Source: CAKZLS01 sp963786305 (GTDB taxonomy: Bacteria > Pseudomonadota > Alphaproteobacteria > Rhodospirillales > Defluviicoccaceae). From it: a DNA stretch of 64,000 nt. Position 1 is the first letter of the stretch. Each line of letters starts with the position of its first letter. This document shows positions 39,690 to 49,226 of the stretch, in pieces. The stretch covers positions 1 to 64,000 of the forward strand of contig CAWAYL010000017.1 of assembly GCA_963786305.1 (NCBI GenBank), given 5' to 3'. The notes beneath the pieces are model-generated. The model was not told the DNA's origin, searched no databases, and saw only the letters and a program-made list of their open reading frames with translations. Both the position numbers and the translations under genes were made by a program.

Positions 39690-40428
39690 ATGCAACCAAA
39701 ACGAATTGAAATCCTCGGGGTTCCGGTCGACTGCGTGAATATGAAGCAAGCGGTGGAGGCGGTCGACGCGTTCATCCAGACCGGCCGTCGTGCGAGCATC
39801 ATCGCCATCAATCCGGAAAAAATCATTGCCGCCCATAAGAGTCCCGTGCTGATGGAAGCAATTCAGAACGCCGGGCTTCTCATCCCGGACGGAGTTGGTG
39901 TCGTGCTGGCCGCGCGCGTCCTTGGACTGGCCCGCCTCGAAAGAGTGCCCGGGGCCGAACTCATGCCCGCGATCTGCGCGGCGGCCGCACGAAAGCACTA
40001 CCGGATTTTCATGTTCGGAGCCAGTCGGGAAGTCAATTTGAAAGCGAGCGAAGTCCTGCGGGAAAGGTATCCGGGCATTCAAATCGTCGGCAATCATCAT
40101 GGGTATGTCAGCGAAACGGATTCCGAGCACTTGATAGACGACATCAACGAGGCCAATGCCGACCTCCTGTTTGTCGCACTCGGCAGTCCGCGACAGGAGC
40201 GGTGGATCAATGCGTGTCTGCCGAAATTGAATGTCAAAGTATGTCAAGGTGTCGGCGGCACGTTCGACGTGATCGCGGGTAACGTGAACCGCGCTCCCTC
40301 CGCCTTCAGAAAGGCCAACCTCGAATGGTTCTATCGCCTTGGTCACCCAGCCCAAACGCCTTTGGCGCCAAACCGACCTGATCCGTTTCGTCATGTGCGT
40401 TTTGCGCGAAAAACGATCCGCCGGGTGA
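39690..40428 (+). CDS. WecG/TagA/CpsF family glycosyltransferase (GT26; one frameshift)
   Basis: The protein has the family blocks RIEILGVPVDCVNMKQAVEA, INPEKIIAAHKSPVLMEAIQ and NAGLLIPDGVGVVLAARVLG. RVPGAELMPAICAAAA and ALGSPRQERWINACLPKLNV with CQGVGGTFDVIAGNVNRAPS follow. Members transfer ManNAc(A) or related sugars to lipid-linked GlcNAc. The frame breaks near 40338. The normal tail LVTQPKRLWRQTDLIRFVMC is readable in the next frame, stopping at TGA 40426-40428. ATG 39690 is preferred over GTG 39675. Confidence 0.88.
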
Positions 40429-40470
40429 CCCGCTTCGCCGACGAAAACGGACGGCGATCCGCGGTGATCG

Positions 40471-41181
40471 TTGGCAAATGGGTCGGAGCCGCTTGGTTCT
40501 GGGCGCGGCCCATGGTCGTGGTGGCGATATCTGGGTGTTGCGCCGTTGAAGATCGCGGTGGCCGCCGCCGGTTTCTTCGTCAGCGCCGAGGGGCACTTCC
40601 TCTCGGCCCGACACGTCCTCGGTTGCACCCATCCAGCCATTGAAACGCCGAAGGGGGAGATCGTTGCGGCGGAAACCGTTCTGGTCTCCGAAGAGCACGA
40701 TCTGGCCCTCGTCAAGGCGCTCGGTTTCCGACCCCGGCACTTCGCTCGATTTCCGATGGATCCCGCGCGCGCCCTCTCCGGAAAGTTGATGATTGCTCGA
40801 TACAAACGCGGCGATGGCGCCAACGTGCCGCGCTTCACCTATGCCGCCTATGCCGGCGTTCTCTCCTCGGAAAAGGGGCTCCTCGCGCTGACAGCCACGG
40901 GTTCGTTGAGTGCCGCGAGCGGGAGTCCCGTCGTCAATGAGGGTGGGACAGTTGTCGGCATGGTCGTGGCAAGATTGCGCGATCGTCCTCGCACCGCCGT
41001 GGTGGTCGACGTTTTTACCTTGACGGGGTTCATGGCGAGCGCCGGCGTTGCCCCGGAAACGGTACGAGCCTCACCGAATTCCACGGGGAAAAGTCCCATC
41101 GATGCCTTAAGACGCTACACTTTCCTCACTCGGTGCCTCCAAGCCGAAGGTCGGGGCGCCCCGGAGGTGAGCGCCAAATAA
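40471..41181 (+). CDS. Trypsin-like serine peptidase domain protein
   Basis: About 236 residues. The chymotrypsin-fold triad is visible: His in GFFVSAEGHFLSARHVLGCT, Asp in VSEEHDLALVKALGF, and Ser in LSAASGSPVVNEGGTVVGMV. A start is unclear. The frame opens only at TTG 40471 after an in-frame TGA at 40465, and the first ~30 residues show no signal peptide. The true N-terminus may be in another frame (PMVVVAISGCC is hydrophobic in the neighbouring frame). No PDZ domain follows. Its place among glycan genes suggests an envelope role, but none is established. Confidence 0.65.
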   Translation: MANGSEPLGSGRGPWSWWRYLGVAPLKIAVAAAGFFVSAEGHFLSARHVLGCTHPAIETPKGEIVAAETVLVSEEHDLALVKALGFRPRHFARFPMDPARALSGKLMIARYKRGDGANVPRFTYAAYAGVLSSEKGLLALTATGSLSAASGSPVVNEGGTVVGMVVARLRDRPRTAVVVDVFTLTGFMASAGVAPETVRASPNSTGKSPIDALRRYTFLTRCLQAEGRGAPEVSAK

Positions 41182-41196
41182 AACCAACAGTACGGC

Positions 41197-44121
41197 CTAC
41201 TGCGCAATGTCGACGACGGCCGCCTGTTTTGTGTTAAATGCCCTGAGAGCGTAAGGGGCCAGCTCCACGGTTAGCTTCGATGCCTCCGTCGTACCCTCTC
41301 GTCCCAATTCATCGATCAACGCGGTTTGCGAGGTGATTACGGTGGCGCGCGCCGGATGCGCGCTTTCATTGACCAGATACACGTAGTGCTCGCCGTTCAC
41401 CTGGGCACTTCGTGCCACCACACCGTTCTCCAGTCGCGCCGAGATCGTGAAATCCGCGACCGGCAAGGCGCGATAGACGCGTGAGAACTCCATGAGCGTC
41501 AATTCCGCTCCCATGACGGCCTGCCACCCCCCGTCGAATATGGCGGCCGGGTCCAGATCGGCCATCCAATGGGCGAACCGAGCCAGATTGCCGCGCCCGA
41601 ATGGGGTGATCGTGTTCACCAACCATAGGTTGCTTTTGTGCCAACGCTCAACCTGCTCGTCGAACGCGGCCAGGGTTGTCTCGCCGTATTCATGAAACGC
41701 GAGGATCCCCGTCCGACTGCCGTTCGGGTAAAGAGCGTTGATCGCTGGCGCATCGCGGAAATGGAGGCGCGCGGCGCGTGTTTTTTCGCTTCGTGAACCA
41801 TAATACGATCGCGGGCCGGTGCGAACCGGACGCGTGACAACCATCCCCGTGGAGCGTGTGTACTGCCGAGGATCCAATCCTTTCCGCCTGAACAGCTCGG
41901 CCAGATCCCGTCCCGCCGCGGACCATTCAACGGCATTGTCGCTCACGCCGATCGAGTATAGGGTGTTCATGTAATTGACGAACACCCGCAAATCAGGACG
42001 AACCGAGTGGACGACCTCGGAGATCTCACGCATCAACGAGGCCAGTTTCCGTATCCGCCATTCGATCCACATGTCGCGCTCGTTGGCCATCAGCCAGGCG
42101 TAACGCTCTCGATAGCGCGTCGGGTCTTCCCGGCTGACCGGAACGGAAACACCGGTATCGGTTTCAAACAGGTCGATGGGCACATCACCATATCCCCAAT
42201 CGAGCCCGGGATACTGCACATAGGACAAACCACGATGCTGGATTGCCAATCCCGCGAGCGCCGGCGAGTCCTTGTATCGTTCGACGATTTCGCGAACCGC
42301 GGCAATGATCGTCGCCCTCACTTCGGGATGAGTGGGTTCATACCAATGCCCAATGCTATGTCGACCAGCCGCGCGCAACCCCTCGGCCGTCTTCCCGTCC
42401 TTGCTCACCATATCGATATCGGCGATCCCTCGGGGATCGGGCATCCGTATGAACTCGAGAGACGCGATCGTGTGCTCGAAGTTCAAACTGGGAACAAGAA
42501 ACAAGCCATCGCGAGCGAATACGCCGAGGAGAAGTCGGAGGATGTCCTTTTGTATGGGATCCATACCGTCCGGTGACAGCCAGCCGCCATCATAGCGACC
42601 CGTATCGTCAACGAAATCGGAGGGATAGAGACTGCTGAGGTACCCCACTGACTGTAACAACGTCGCATTGTAACCGGCATACCGCATGTATTCAGCCAGG
42701 TTTCTCGCCGATAACAAGAACGTGTTCCAATCCTTGATCGATCGCTTGTTGTAAAGGCGATAGGGCCCACCGAAGTTCGAGACGATATTGGGTTCTTCGT
42801 AATAGATTCCCAGCAAACGGCCGTTGTCCGGAGCGACGTCCAGGGCCGGCAAGCCCTCGGTGAGTTCGAACACCCGAATATCGCCGACCGCCGCCCGACT
42901 TCCCTCCATACGATTGGTGATCAACAAGATCGGAGAGTCGGATTTGGGCCAGAAGATCAGCGAAAAGGTTTCCGTCGTTCCGGAAGGAGAAGGCTCACCA
43001 TCGCTGTCCAACCCGGTGTCGAGGTTGTTGGCTCCAATCCGTCCCCTGGCATCGGGTTCGATGATCGAAATCCCGACGGTCCGCCCGGCATCGTCTGGAA
43101 AGTCGATCTCCACGAGGTGCGGACGTCCGAGATTGCCGACAGGCAGGCGATGAGCGAACCAACCCATGTGATCTTTGAACCGCGGTTTGTAGCCGGCACG
43201 CGTGCCCTGCGTCGACGTCGCTCGAAAGTGCCCCAGCTTCCCCGCCCTGACGCGCGACTGACCGTCCCCAAGGTACGAAATGAAGGGCGGCGCCGTGGAG
43301 TCGATGGCCGTGATCAGCTTTTTCTTCAGCCTGCCGGGAGATCCGGCCTTTCTTGCCGGGTCGAGGACAACGAACTGCAGGCGTGCCGTTGCCCCTTGGA
43401 GGCCCGGACCGCTTCCCCTTGCAAGCACCTCGTAAACACCTTCGCCATTGGGGGCGTCAACGGTGACCGTCCAAAGCAAGGTCGCGCCACTTGCCCTTCG
43501 TCCTTCGCTCAGTGTCTTCGCGTAGGAGAATCCGATGCCTTCGAGGGAAATCCGCGCCGTTGGCTGGAAGCCCGCCGACGTCATTGGCTTGGCCAACAGG
43601 TCCAAGGTAAGCGGCTGTCCAGGCGCCAACACCAGGTGGTCATGTCTAGGCGCGAAGCGCAAACGATCCCGGAGGTCGCGCCGTACCCGCACCCGTCCGC
43701 CACGATAACGCGCCTCGATCTGCTGCTTGGTCAGAATGTCGGCCAGCGAGAACGCCAGCTCCAAGTCTTCGAGCGCGACGTTCAGCCGTGTGGCCAAGCC
43801 GCCCTTGACCGTGATCAACAGTCCGTCGGAAAGGCCGGCGGCCTGCGTTTCGAACTGGAGGTTTCGTCTGGAAACGGCCGTGACGCCAAGATCACTGGGT
43901 TCCATGTGATATCGCTTGCTCGCCATGATCTCACCATCGACCACGTCCAGCCGCCCGGTCCGGGTGGATTTCGGTCCCCAGCCCCACTCGACCAGCAGAT
44001 CAACCGTATACGCCTCCGTGGAACTCGCCGGAAGCGGCTGAGCTTGCGCGCAAAGAACACCGATCACCGACGCGGCGAGCAAGATAGCGGTTCGCAACGC
44101 GGCCGCGGAGATCAATTTCAT
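41197..44121 (-). CDS. Large secreted glycoside-hydrolase-like protein
   Basis: The 974-residue protein starts with a Sec signal peptide (MKLISAAALRTAILLAASVI, cleavage near AQAQP). Beta-rich N-terminal domains cover residues ~30-450. From ~475 to ~860 it reads like a TIM-barrel hydrolase: LLGIYYEEPNIVSNFGGPYR, LAEYMRYAGYNATLLQSVGY, DGLFLVPSLNFEHTIASLEF, SPALAGLAIQHRGLSYVQYP and LRVFVNYMNTLYSIGVSDNA. A C-terminal beta domain follows. I cannot assign a named family or fix the catalytic acids. It is translationally coupled to the polymerase-like gene (4-bp ATGA overlap), so it may process or trim the polymer in the periplasm or outside. Confidence 0.65.
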   Translation of the reverse strand: MKLISAAALRTAILLAASVIGVLCAQAQPLPASSTEAYTVDLLVEWGWGPKSTRTGRLDVVDGEIMASKRYHMEPSDLGVTAVSRRNLQFETQAAGLSDGLLITVKGGLATRLNVALEDLELAFSLADILTKQQIEARYRGGRVRVRRDLRDRLRFAPRHDHLVLAPGQPLTLDLLAKPMTSAGFQPTARISLEGIGFSYAKTLSEGRRASGATLLWTVTVDAPNGEGVYEVLARGSGPGLQGATARLQFVVLDPARKAGSPGRLKKKLITAIDSTAPPFISYLGDGQSRVRAGKLGHFRATSTQGTRAGYKPRFKDHMGWFAHRLPVGNLGRPHLVEIDFPDDAGRTVGISIIEPDARGRIGANNLDTGLDSDGEPSPSGTTETFSLIFWPKSDSPILLITNRMEGSRAAVGDIRVFELTEGLPALDVAPDNGRLLGIYYEEPNIVSNFGGPYRLYNKRSIKDWNTFLLSARNLAEYMRYAGYNATLLQSVGYLSSLYPSDFVDDTGRYDGGWLSPDGMDPIQKDILRLLLGVFARDGLFLVPSLNFEHTIASLEFIRMPDPRGIADIDMVSKDGKTAEGLRAAGRHSIGHWYEPTHPEVRATIIAAVREIVERYKDSPALAGLAIQHRGLSYVQYPGLDWGYGDVPIDLFETDTGVSVPVSREDPTRYRERYAWLMANERDMWIEWRIRKLASLMREISEVVHSVRPDLRVFVNYMNTLYSIGVSDNAVEWSAAGRDLAELFRRKGLDPRQYTRSTGMVVTRPVRTGPRSYYGSRSEKTRAARLHFRDAPAINALYPNGSRTGILAFHEYGETTLAAFDEQVERWHKSNLWLVNTITPFGRGNLARFAHWMADLDPAAIFDGGWQAVMGAELTLMEFSRVYRALPVADFTISARLENGVVARSAQVNGEHYVYLVNESAHPARATVITSQTALIDELGREGTTEASKLTVELAPYALRAFNTKQAAVVDIAQ

Positions 44122-45512
44122 CTTGTCGTTTTCTGATCTCGAACAATGCCGAGAGGCGGCACGGGCTTGTTGCCTTTGTTCGATAAAGGCTGATTGACTT
44201 CAGTTGGTGCCCTGGAACCGGCAGTCCATGCAGGTATCTCATCTTTGCTCGGTTTTGGTATCTCCACCTCTTTCGATTGCGCCGAATGCAAGGAGAACAT
44301 AGCCAGAAAAATACTTATAACGACAATCCCATCCGACTGCAGAAACCATGGAATGGTGACCGAGGAAATCATCAGGAACACTAGAAAACTGAACAGAAAT
44401 GACAGAATAAAATCCGTGTCTTTCACGTAAATTTCTCTGTTGCTTTTCGTATTTCGTCGAACATACGAGTATACATAATAAAATATCCAGAGAAGCCAAA
44501 TCATTCCCACTAGACCGAAGGTTTTGAGGAATGAGAGATAACCGAGATCCGCCGTGTACGCGATGTTCGCAAGCATGCCTTGGTAGGTTGTTCGTGCTTC
44601 GTCTGGGAGCATGCGGATAGCCGAACCGCCGCTTCCCAGCAGCGGATATTCCAGGAATACGTCCCACGCGAATTTAGCCTGTTGCAGGCGAGACCCCCAC
44701 GTACCCGTTCCTTCATACACCTCTTCAGCGGCGGAACTGAACGGGTTGACCGCCAGACCAACGGCAACGTCGTCGCCCGCCCACCATAGACCCAATGCGC
44801 CAATGCAACCGATTGCCGCAACCATCATCCAAGCTGTCATGCGACTTCGAAACAGGCAGACGACAATGACCCCAGCCGCGGCGATCAGCAGGGATCTTGT
44901 TTGCCTGAGTATATGAACCACCATAAAAAGCCCCGCCATGAAGCCGGCACGGGCCCGGCGTGATGCTCCAGCCGCGAAAAATATGGTAAGATTCCATACC
45001 AGCAGAAAACTCATCAAACGGAAACCGGGCACATCAGCCCTGGGGACATCCGAACGGAACATATCGATCACGTAAACGGTCTGAAATAAACCGCCAACGA
45101 AGTATTGGTAAAGGCTCGCGATCGCTACCGCGACCATCATCCAGTTAACATACCTGATCAACCGCACAAATTGTTGGAGATCACGAAAAAGAGATAGTAA
45201 CAAGAAATACAAAAGAAAAAGAGCCATTACGCGAATTGCGATGAAACCATTCAGGACGCTTTGTCCGAATTGTAAACTTGCCAGGAAAGGTTGAAGCACG
45301 ATCAAGAAAAGGAGAAAAACGACAAACCCGGTGATTTCTTTATTTGTTTTGAGCACGCTCGGTTTGAACACGACCGCCAAAAACGATGCGGCGACCGTCA
45401 CCAGTGTCGCGAGATCACGATACTGTAGAGCATCGCGTCCGCCCAGGGGAGGAATCAGATAGAAACCATCGAAGAAAAAAAATAGCAATACGAGAACGAA
45501 AACATACCGCAT
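44118..45512 (-). CDS. O-antigen ligase / Wzy polymerase-like membrane protein
   Basis: The protein has 464 residues with about 11-12 membrane helices (MRYVFVLVLLFFFFDGFYLI, GFVVFLLFLIVLQPFLASLQ, IRVMALFLLYFLLLSLFRDL, WMMVAAIGCIGALGLWWAGD, FGLVGMIWLLWIFYYVYSYV). A large periplasmic loop contains GTWGSRLQQAKFAWDVFLEY and PLLGSGGSAIRMLPDEARTT, the Wzy_C signature in which the R and the G/H region contact the lipid-linked glycan. The hydrophilic tail is proline-rich. It probably polymerises or ligates repeat units flipped by the Wzx-like protein. It lies on the opposite strand and is A+T-richer than housekeeping genes. Confidence 0.85.
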   Translation of the reverse strand: MRYVFVLVLLFFFFDGFYLIPPLGGRDALQYRDLATLVTVAASFLAVVFKPSVLKTNKEITGFVVFLLFLIVLQPFLASLQFGQSVLNGFIAIRVMALFLLYFLLLSLFRDLQQFVRLIRYVNWMMVAVAIASLYQYFVGGLFQTVYVIDMFRSDVPRADVPGFRLMSFLLVWNLTIFFAAGASRRARAGFMAGLFMVVHILRQTRSLLIAAAGVIVVCLFRSRMTAWMMVAAIGCIGALGLWWAGDDVAVGLAVNPFSSAAEEVYEGTGTWGSRLQQAKFAWDVFLEYPLLGSGGSAIRMLPDEARTTYQGMLANIAYTADLGYLSFLKTFGLVGMIWLLWIFYYVYSYVRRNTKSNREIYVKDTDFILSFLFSFLVFLMISSVTIPWFLQSDGIVVISIFLAMFSLHSAQSKEVEIPKPSKDEIPAWTAGSRAPTEVNQPLSNKGNKPVPPLGIVRDQKTTR

Positions 45513-45884
45513 CAGCGATAATTTCTTCCAGAAAGATCATAAGGAGCCGTACAAATGACGGTCGACTTTTTCACATAGACCCGCATTCTTGGTTCAAATG
45601 AACGCACGTTACGCCAATAAACGAGATTCACCATCGTAACTCGGGACCGAAAAGAGGGTTTTTTTGGTATGAATATTTGATTCGGTAGAGTTTCTTTATG
45701 GTGATTAATCTATCATATGATAATTAGGCGGCCAACATGAAACTAAACAAGTAATTACACTTAGTTCGTAAATGACGATCTTTGAATATGCGCGGGATTG
45801 GTTGCGGCTGGAACCCGGGGCCCGGACGGGGGGGCCCGGGGGACTCCGGGATTTTTTCTCGCTGCATCGTCCGGCGGCCGACGT
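45513..45884. other. A+T-rich intergenic region between polymerase and DMT transporter genes
   Basis: The 372 bp without a convincing gene separates divergent transcripts. It contains a 12-bp perfect palindrome TATCATATGATA at 45711-45722 and poly-T and poly-A tracts suited to promoters. G and C runs lie at 45814-45850. It marks the return from the polysaccharide region to G+C-rich housekeeping DNA. Confidence 0.5.
45835..45857 (+). terminator. Possible terminator just before the DMT transporter gene
   Basis: The stem CCCGG / CCGGG has a 6-base loop GGGACT and is followed by A and six T residues. It lies only 28 bp upstream of ATG 45885. It could block read-through from the A+T-rich region or act as a leader attenuator. 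Confidence 0.35.
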
Positions 45885-46781
45885 ATGAACCCGCGATCCA
45901 TCGATACGCCCGACGCCGCCCTCGGCGTTCTGGTGGTGGTGGCGACGGCTACGAGCATCAGCTTTTCCAATATCCTGGCGCCCGTGGTTTATGGCTTGGG
46001 AAGCAACCCGCAAACGTTGCTGGTGTGCCGCTTCGCCTCCTTCCTTGTCGTTTGCATTGCTTGGCTGAAGTTCCAGAAGATCTCCTTGTTCGTCGCGCGG
46101 GGCGAGCGGCCGCACTGCGTCGGGGCCGGCCTCGTCTTTGCCGTCGGCTCGGCGTTCCTGGTCGCCGCCTTCGCCACCATACCGGTGAGCTTGGCGGTGT
46201 TGATCCTCTATACGTTTCCGCTGATCACGCACCTGGCCGAAAGCGCGCTGGACCGACGTCGGCCGACCCTTCGTGAGCTGGCGGCGCTGGCTGTGGCACT
46301 GGCGGGCCTGGCGATCTGCCTCGGCATCGGTCTGGACCAACTCAATGGCAACGGGGTGGCCTTCGCCTTTCTCGCGGCGCTCGCCATATCGTGCTCGTTC
46401 GTGTGGACCGGCCGGAAATTGAGGGCCGTCCAACCGACCGTGATGACCGCTTATATGGCGGGGACAGGACTGGTTTTGGCCCTCGGCCTCACTTTTGCGA
46501 CCGACGCCTGGGCCTTGCCGCGGTTGGAACCCATGGCGGCGGGTTTGATGGCCGCCGCCGCGCTGAGTTTTGCCGGCGCGTTCCTGGGCATGTTCGTCGG
46601 TGTCCGGCTGATCGGGGCGTCGCCGACGGCGATGATCATGAACCTCGAGCCGGTGCTGACGCTCGCCCTCGCCGTTCTCCTGCTGGACGAGGATCTCTCC
46701 GTTCATCAACTCCTCGGCGCCGCTCTCGTGATCGCCGCCATCGCCGCGGCCCAGATTGCGGCGCGGGCCAAAACGCTGTAA
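45885..46781 (+). CDS. DMT-superfamily (EamA) transporter
   Basis: The 298-residue protein has ten predicted membrane helices in two EamA repeats: residues ~10-140 (LGVLVVVATATSISFSNILA ... LAVLILYTFPLITHLAESAL) and ~150-295 (VAFAFLAALAISCSFVWTGR ... AMIMNLEPVLTLALAVLLLD). Members export or import metabolites such as amino acids or nucleotides; the substrate is unknown here. ATG 45885 begins MNPRSIDTPDAALGVLV; an upstream open extension has no membrane character. Confidence 0.88.
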   Translation: MNPRSIDTPDAALGVLVVVATATSISFSNILAPVVYGLGSNPQTLLVCRFASFLVVCIAWLKFQKISLFVARGERPHCVGAGLVFAVGSAFLVAAFATIPVSLAVLILYTFPLITHLAESALDRRRPTLRELAALAVALAGLAICLGIGLDQLNGNGVAFAFLAALAISCSFVWTGRKLRAVQPTVMTAYMAGTGLVLALGLTFATDAWALPRLEPMAAGLMAAAALSFAGAFLGMFVGVRLIGASPTAMIMNLEPVLTLALAVLLLDEDLSVHQLLGAALVIAAIAAAQIAARAKTL

Positions 46782-46938
46782 TACCCACGTCTTCGGCACA
46801 AACGGGCGTTGACGCGCTCCGACCTCCAGCCGCCTCGGTCTTGCCGGCCGCTCCGCGGCGGCCCATATCAGCGCGCGGGACTGAAACCTTGGCTCGCTTG
46901 GCGGAGAAACTTGACCATCCATGGAAGGCACTCGACGC

Positions 46939-48022
46939 ATGAGCGATACTCAGCGCAACATCGATTTTGCGCGGGAGGTCAAAGCCAGGGTCAACGACCA
47001 CTTCGAGCGGAAACGACTGTCGAAGCACGCCAATGCCGCGATGATTGCCAAGACGGTCATCCTGGCCGGTCTTTACTTCGGGTCCTATGGCTGGATCCTA
47101 TCGGGGCTATTGCCGCTGGCGATGGCGTGGTTACTGTGTCTGGTCATGGGCGTCGCCATGGCGGGCATCGGGTTCGCGGTCACTCACGACGCGCTGCACG
47201 GCGCCTACTCGGCCAATCCGCGTGTCAACCGCCTGATCGGCCTAATGTTCGAATGCCTGGGCGCCAACGGCTATATCTGGAAGATCACCCACAACACCAT
47301 CCATCACACCTATACCAATATCGAAGGCTACGACGAAGATCTCGAAGTCTCGCCGCAGATCCGGTTGAGCCCTCATACGCTCTATCGGCCAATCCATCGG
47401 TTCCAGCATTTCGGTGCTTTTTTCGCCTATAGCCTGGCTACTCTGTTCTGGGTGTTCGTCAAGGATTTCAAGTATTTCTTCATGAAGGATCTCGGCCCCT
47501 ATCGCGACAGAAAGCATCCTCGTTCTGAGTGGGTTTCGCTCTTTTTGAGCAAGACGACATACTATCTCGATGATGATTGCGGTCCCGCTCATGGTGCTCG
47601 ACATCACCTGGTGGCAGTTCCTGATCGGCTTCCTGAGCGTGCACCTGACGGCGGGGTTGATCCTCGGCGTCGTTTTTCAATTGGCACACGTGGTCGAGGC
47701 GACCGAACACTGGCGCGAGGAGCACGGCGCGTCGCTCAAGGGCATATGGACGCTCCACCAGATGCGCACCACCGGCAACTTCGCGCCCGACAATCGACTA
47801 TTGTCGTGGTACGTGGGCGGCTTGAACAGCCAGATCGAGCATCATCTCTTTCCGAGAATATGCCACGTCCATTATCGCGGCCTCAGGCCGATCGTACGGG
47901 AACTGGCCCTCAAATACGGAATTGCCTATAACAGCAGTCCGACCCTGCGAACCGCAATCCGTTCGCACTATTGCACGCTGAAGCGCTTCGGCACTCCCGA
48001 GGCCGCCGCCGCCGCGGGCTGA
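46939..48022 (+). CDS. Membrane fatty-acid desaturase (one frameshift)
   Basis: This is a di-iron acyl-lipid or acyl-CoA desaturase with three histidine boxes: FAVTHDALHGAYS, WKITHNTIHHTYTNIEGYDE and SQIEHHLFPRICHVHY. The glutamine in the third box (QIEHH) is typical of front-end and linoleoyl-type desaturases, though no cytochrome b5 domain is present. Membrane helices flank the boxes (MAWLLCLVMGVAMAGIGFAV; LIGFLSVHLTAGLILGVVFQ). The frame shifts near 47565, between TTYYLDD and MIAVPLMVLDITWWQF. The span equals ~361 codons. It acts in the cytoplasmic membrane; the position of the double bond is unknown. Confidence 0.87.
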
Positions 48023-48035
48023 CGAGGCCCGGTAA

Positions 48036-49226
48036 TCACGCCAGGAGGCGTTCGAGCAAGGCGTTCAGACGCTGAAGCCCGGCGGCGGTACCACGAAGTC
48101 GCTCGTCGTCCATGGTGACGAAACCGCCGTCGACGAGGTGCTCGAGACCGCGCGGATCGATGACGTCGGTCAGTGCGACGCCGGTCAATTCGGCGAACCG
48201 CGAGACATCGATGCCTTCCTTGAGCCTCATGCCAACCAGCAGGAGTTCCTCGCTGCGCTCGCGCGCGGCAATCGGCGTGCGGCCGGCGGTTGCGTGTCCC
48301 CGCCTTTCCACGGCGCGCAGCCACTTTTCGGGCGCGTTCAACTGGCGCGTGGCTTCGCTCCGGCCATCGCGGGTAAGCCGGCCGTGGGCGCCGGGGCCGA
48401 TGCCCGCGTAATCGCCGCCGCGCCAGATGTTCAGGTTGTGGCGGCACTCGCCACCGGGCGCCGCGTGGTTGGAAATCTCATAGGCCGGCAAGTTGGCGGT
48501 CTCGAGGACGTCTCGGGTGATTTCGTACAGGTCCGCGCCGCGTTCCGCGTCGATGGCCGCGACACCCTGGCGGTAGAAAGCCGTGCCCGGCTCGATGGTA
48601 AGCTGATAGACCGACAGATGATCGCCGGCCATGCTTACGGCCTCGCGGAGCTGGCGGCGCCAGTGGTCGCCGGTTTGCCCGGGAAGGCCATAAATGAGGT
48701 CGAAGGAGAAGCGCTCGAAGCACGCCCGCGCCCGGGACACGGTGTTTCGCGCCGCCGCCGCCGAATGCGTCCGGCCGAGAAATGTCAGCGCCGCATCGTC
48801 GAGCGACTGAACGCCCACCGACAACCGGTTGACGCCGGCGTCTCGGAACGCGGCGAACCGGGCGGCTTCCGATGACGTGGGGTTGGCCTCCAGCGTAATT
48901 TCCAGGTCGTTCGTGACGGGCCAGTGACGGCGGACGGCGGCGATCAACCCGCGGACGGTTGCCGGATCCATGAGCGACGGGGTGCCGCCGCCGAAAAAGA
49001 CGCTGCCCACCGTCCGGTCCGGCGTCTCGGCCGCGAAATGGCCGAGCTCGCGTTCGAGCGCCGTCGCCCAGCGCCGGTGGTCGACCTCATCGGCCACGTG
49101 ACTGTTGAAATCACAATACGGGCACTTGGATCGGCAGAACGGCCAGTGAATATAGATGGCCAGCGGAAGGGGGGGCATCACATGGGCGGGCACATGGGGA
49201 TGAACCGTGCGATCCGCGGCGGTCAC
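48036..49226 (-). CDS. hemW: Heme chaperone HemW (radical-SAM, CPO-like)
   Basis: HemW binds heme and a [4Fe-4S] cluster and delivers heme to respiratory enzymes; it was long annotated as coproporphyrinogen dehydrogenase. The cluster motif is IHWPFCRSKCPYCDFNSHVA. Other blocks are SVFFGGGTPSLMDPATVRGL, NRLSVGVQSLDDAALTFLGR, DLIYGLPGQTGDHWRRQLRE and YEISNHAAPGGECRHNLNIW. The C-terminal winged-helix HemN_C domain follows. GTG 49226 overlaps the rdgB stop (GTGA) and is preferred; ATG 49178 is an alternative 16 codons on. The product is 396 residues with an intact frame. Confidence 0.93.
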   Translation of the reverse strand: MTAADRTVHPHVPAHVMPPLPLAIYIHWPFCRSKCPYCDFNSHVADEVDHRRWATALERELGHFAAETPDRTVGSVFFGGGTPSLMDPATVRGLIAAVRRHWPVTNDLEITLEANPTSSEAARFAAFRDAGVNRLSVGVQSLDDAALTFLGRTHSAAAARNTVSRARACFERFSFDLIYGLPGQTGDHWRRQLREAVSMAGDHLSVYQLTIEPGTAFYRQGVAAIDAERGADLYEITRDVLETANLPAYEISNHAAPGGECRHNLNIWRGGDYAGIGPGAHGRLTRDGRSEATRQLNAPEKWLRAVERRGHATAGRTPIAARERSEELLLVGMRLKEGIDVSRFAELTGVALTDVIDPRGLEHLVDGGFVTMDDERLRGTAAGLQRLNALLERLLA

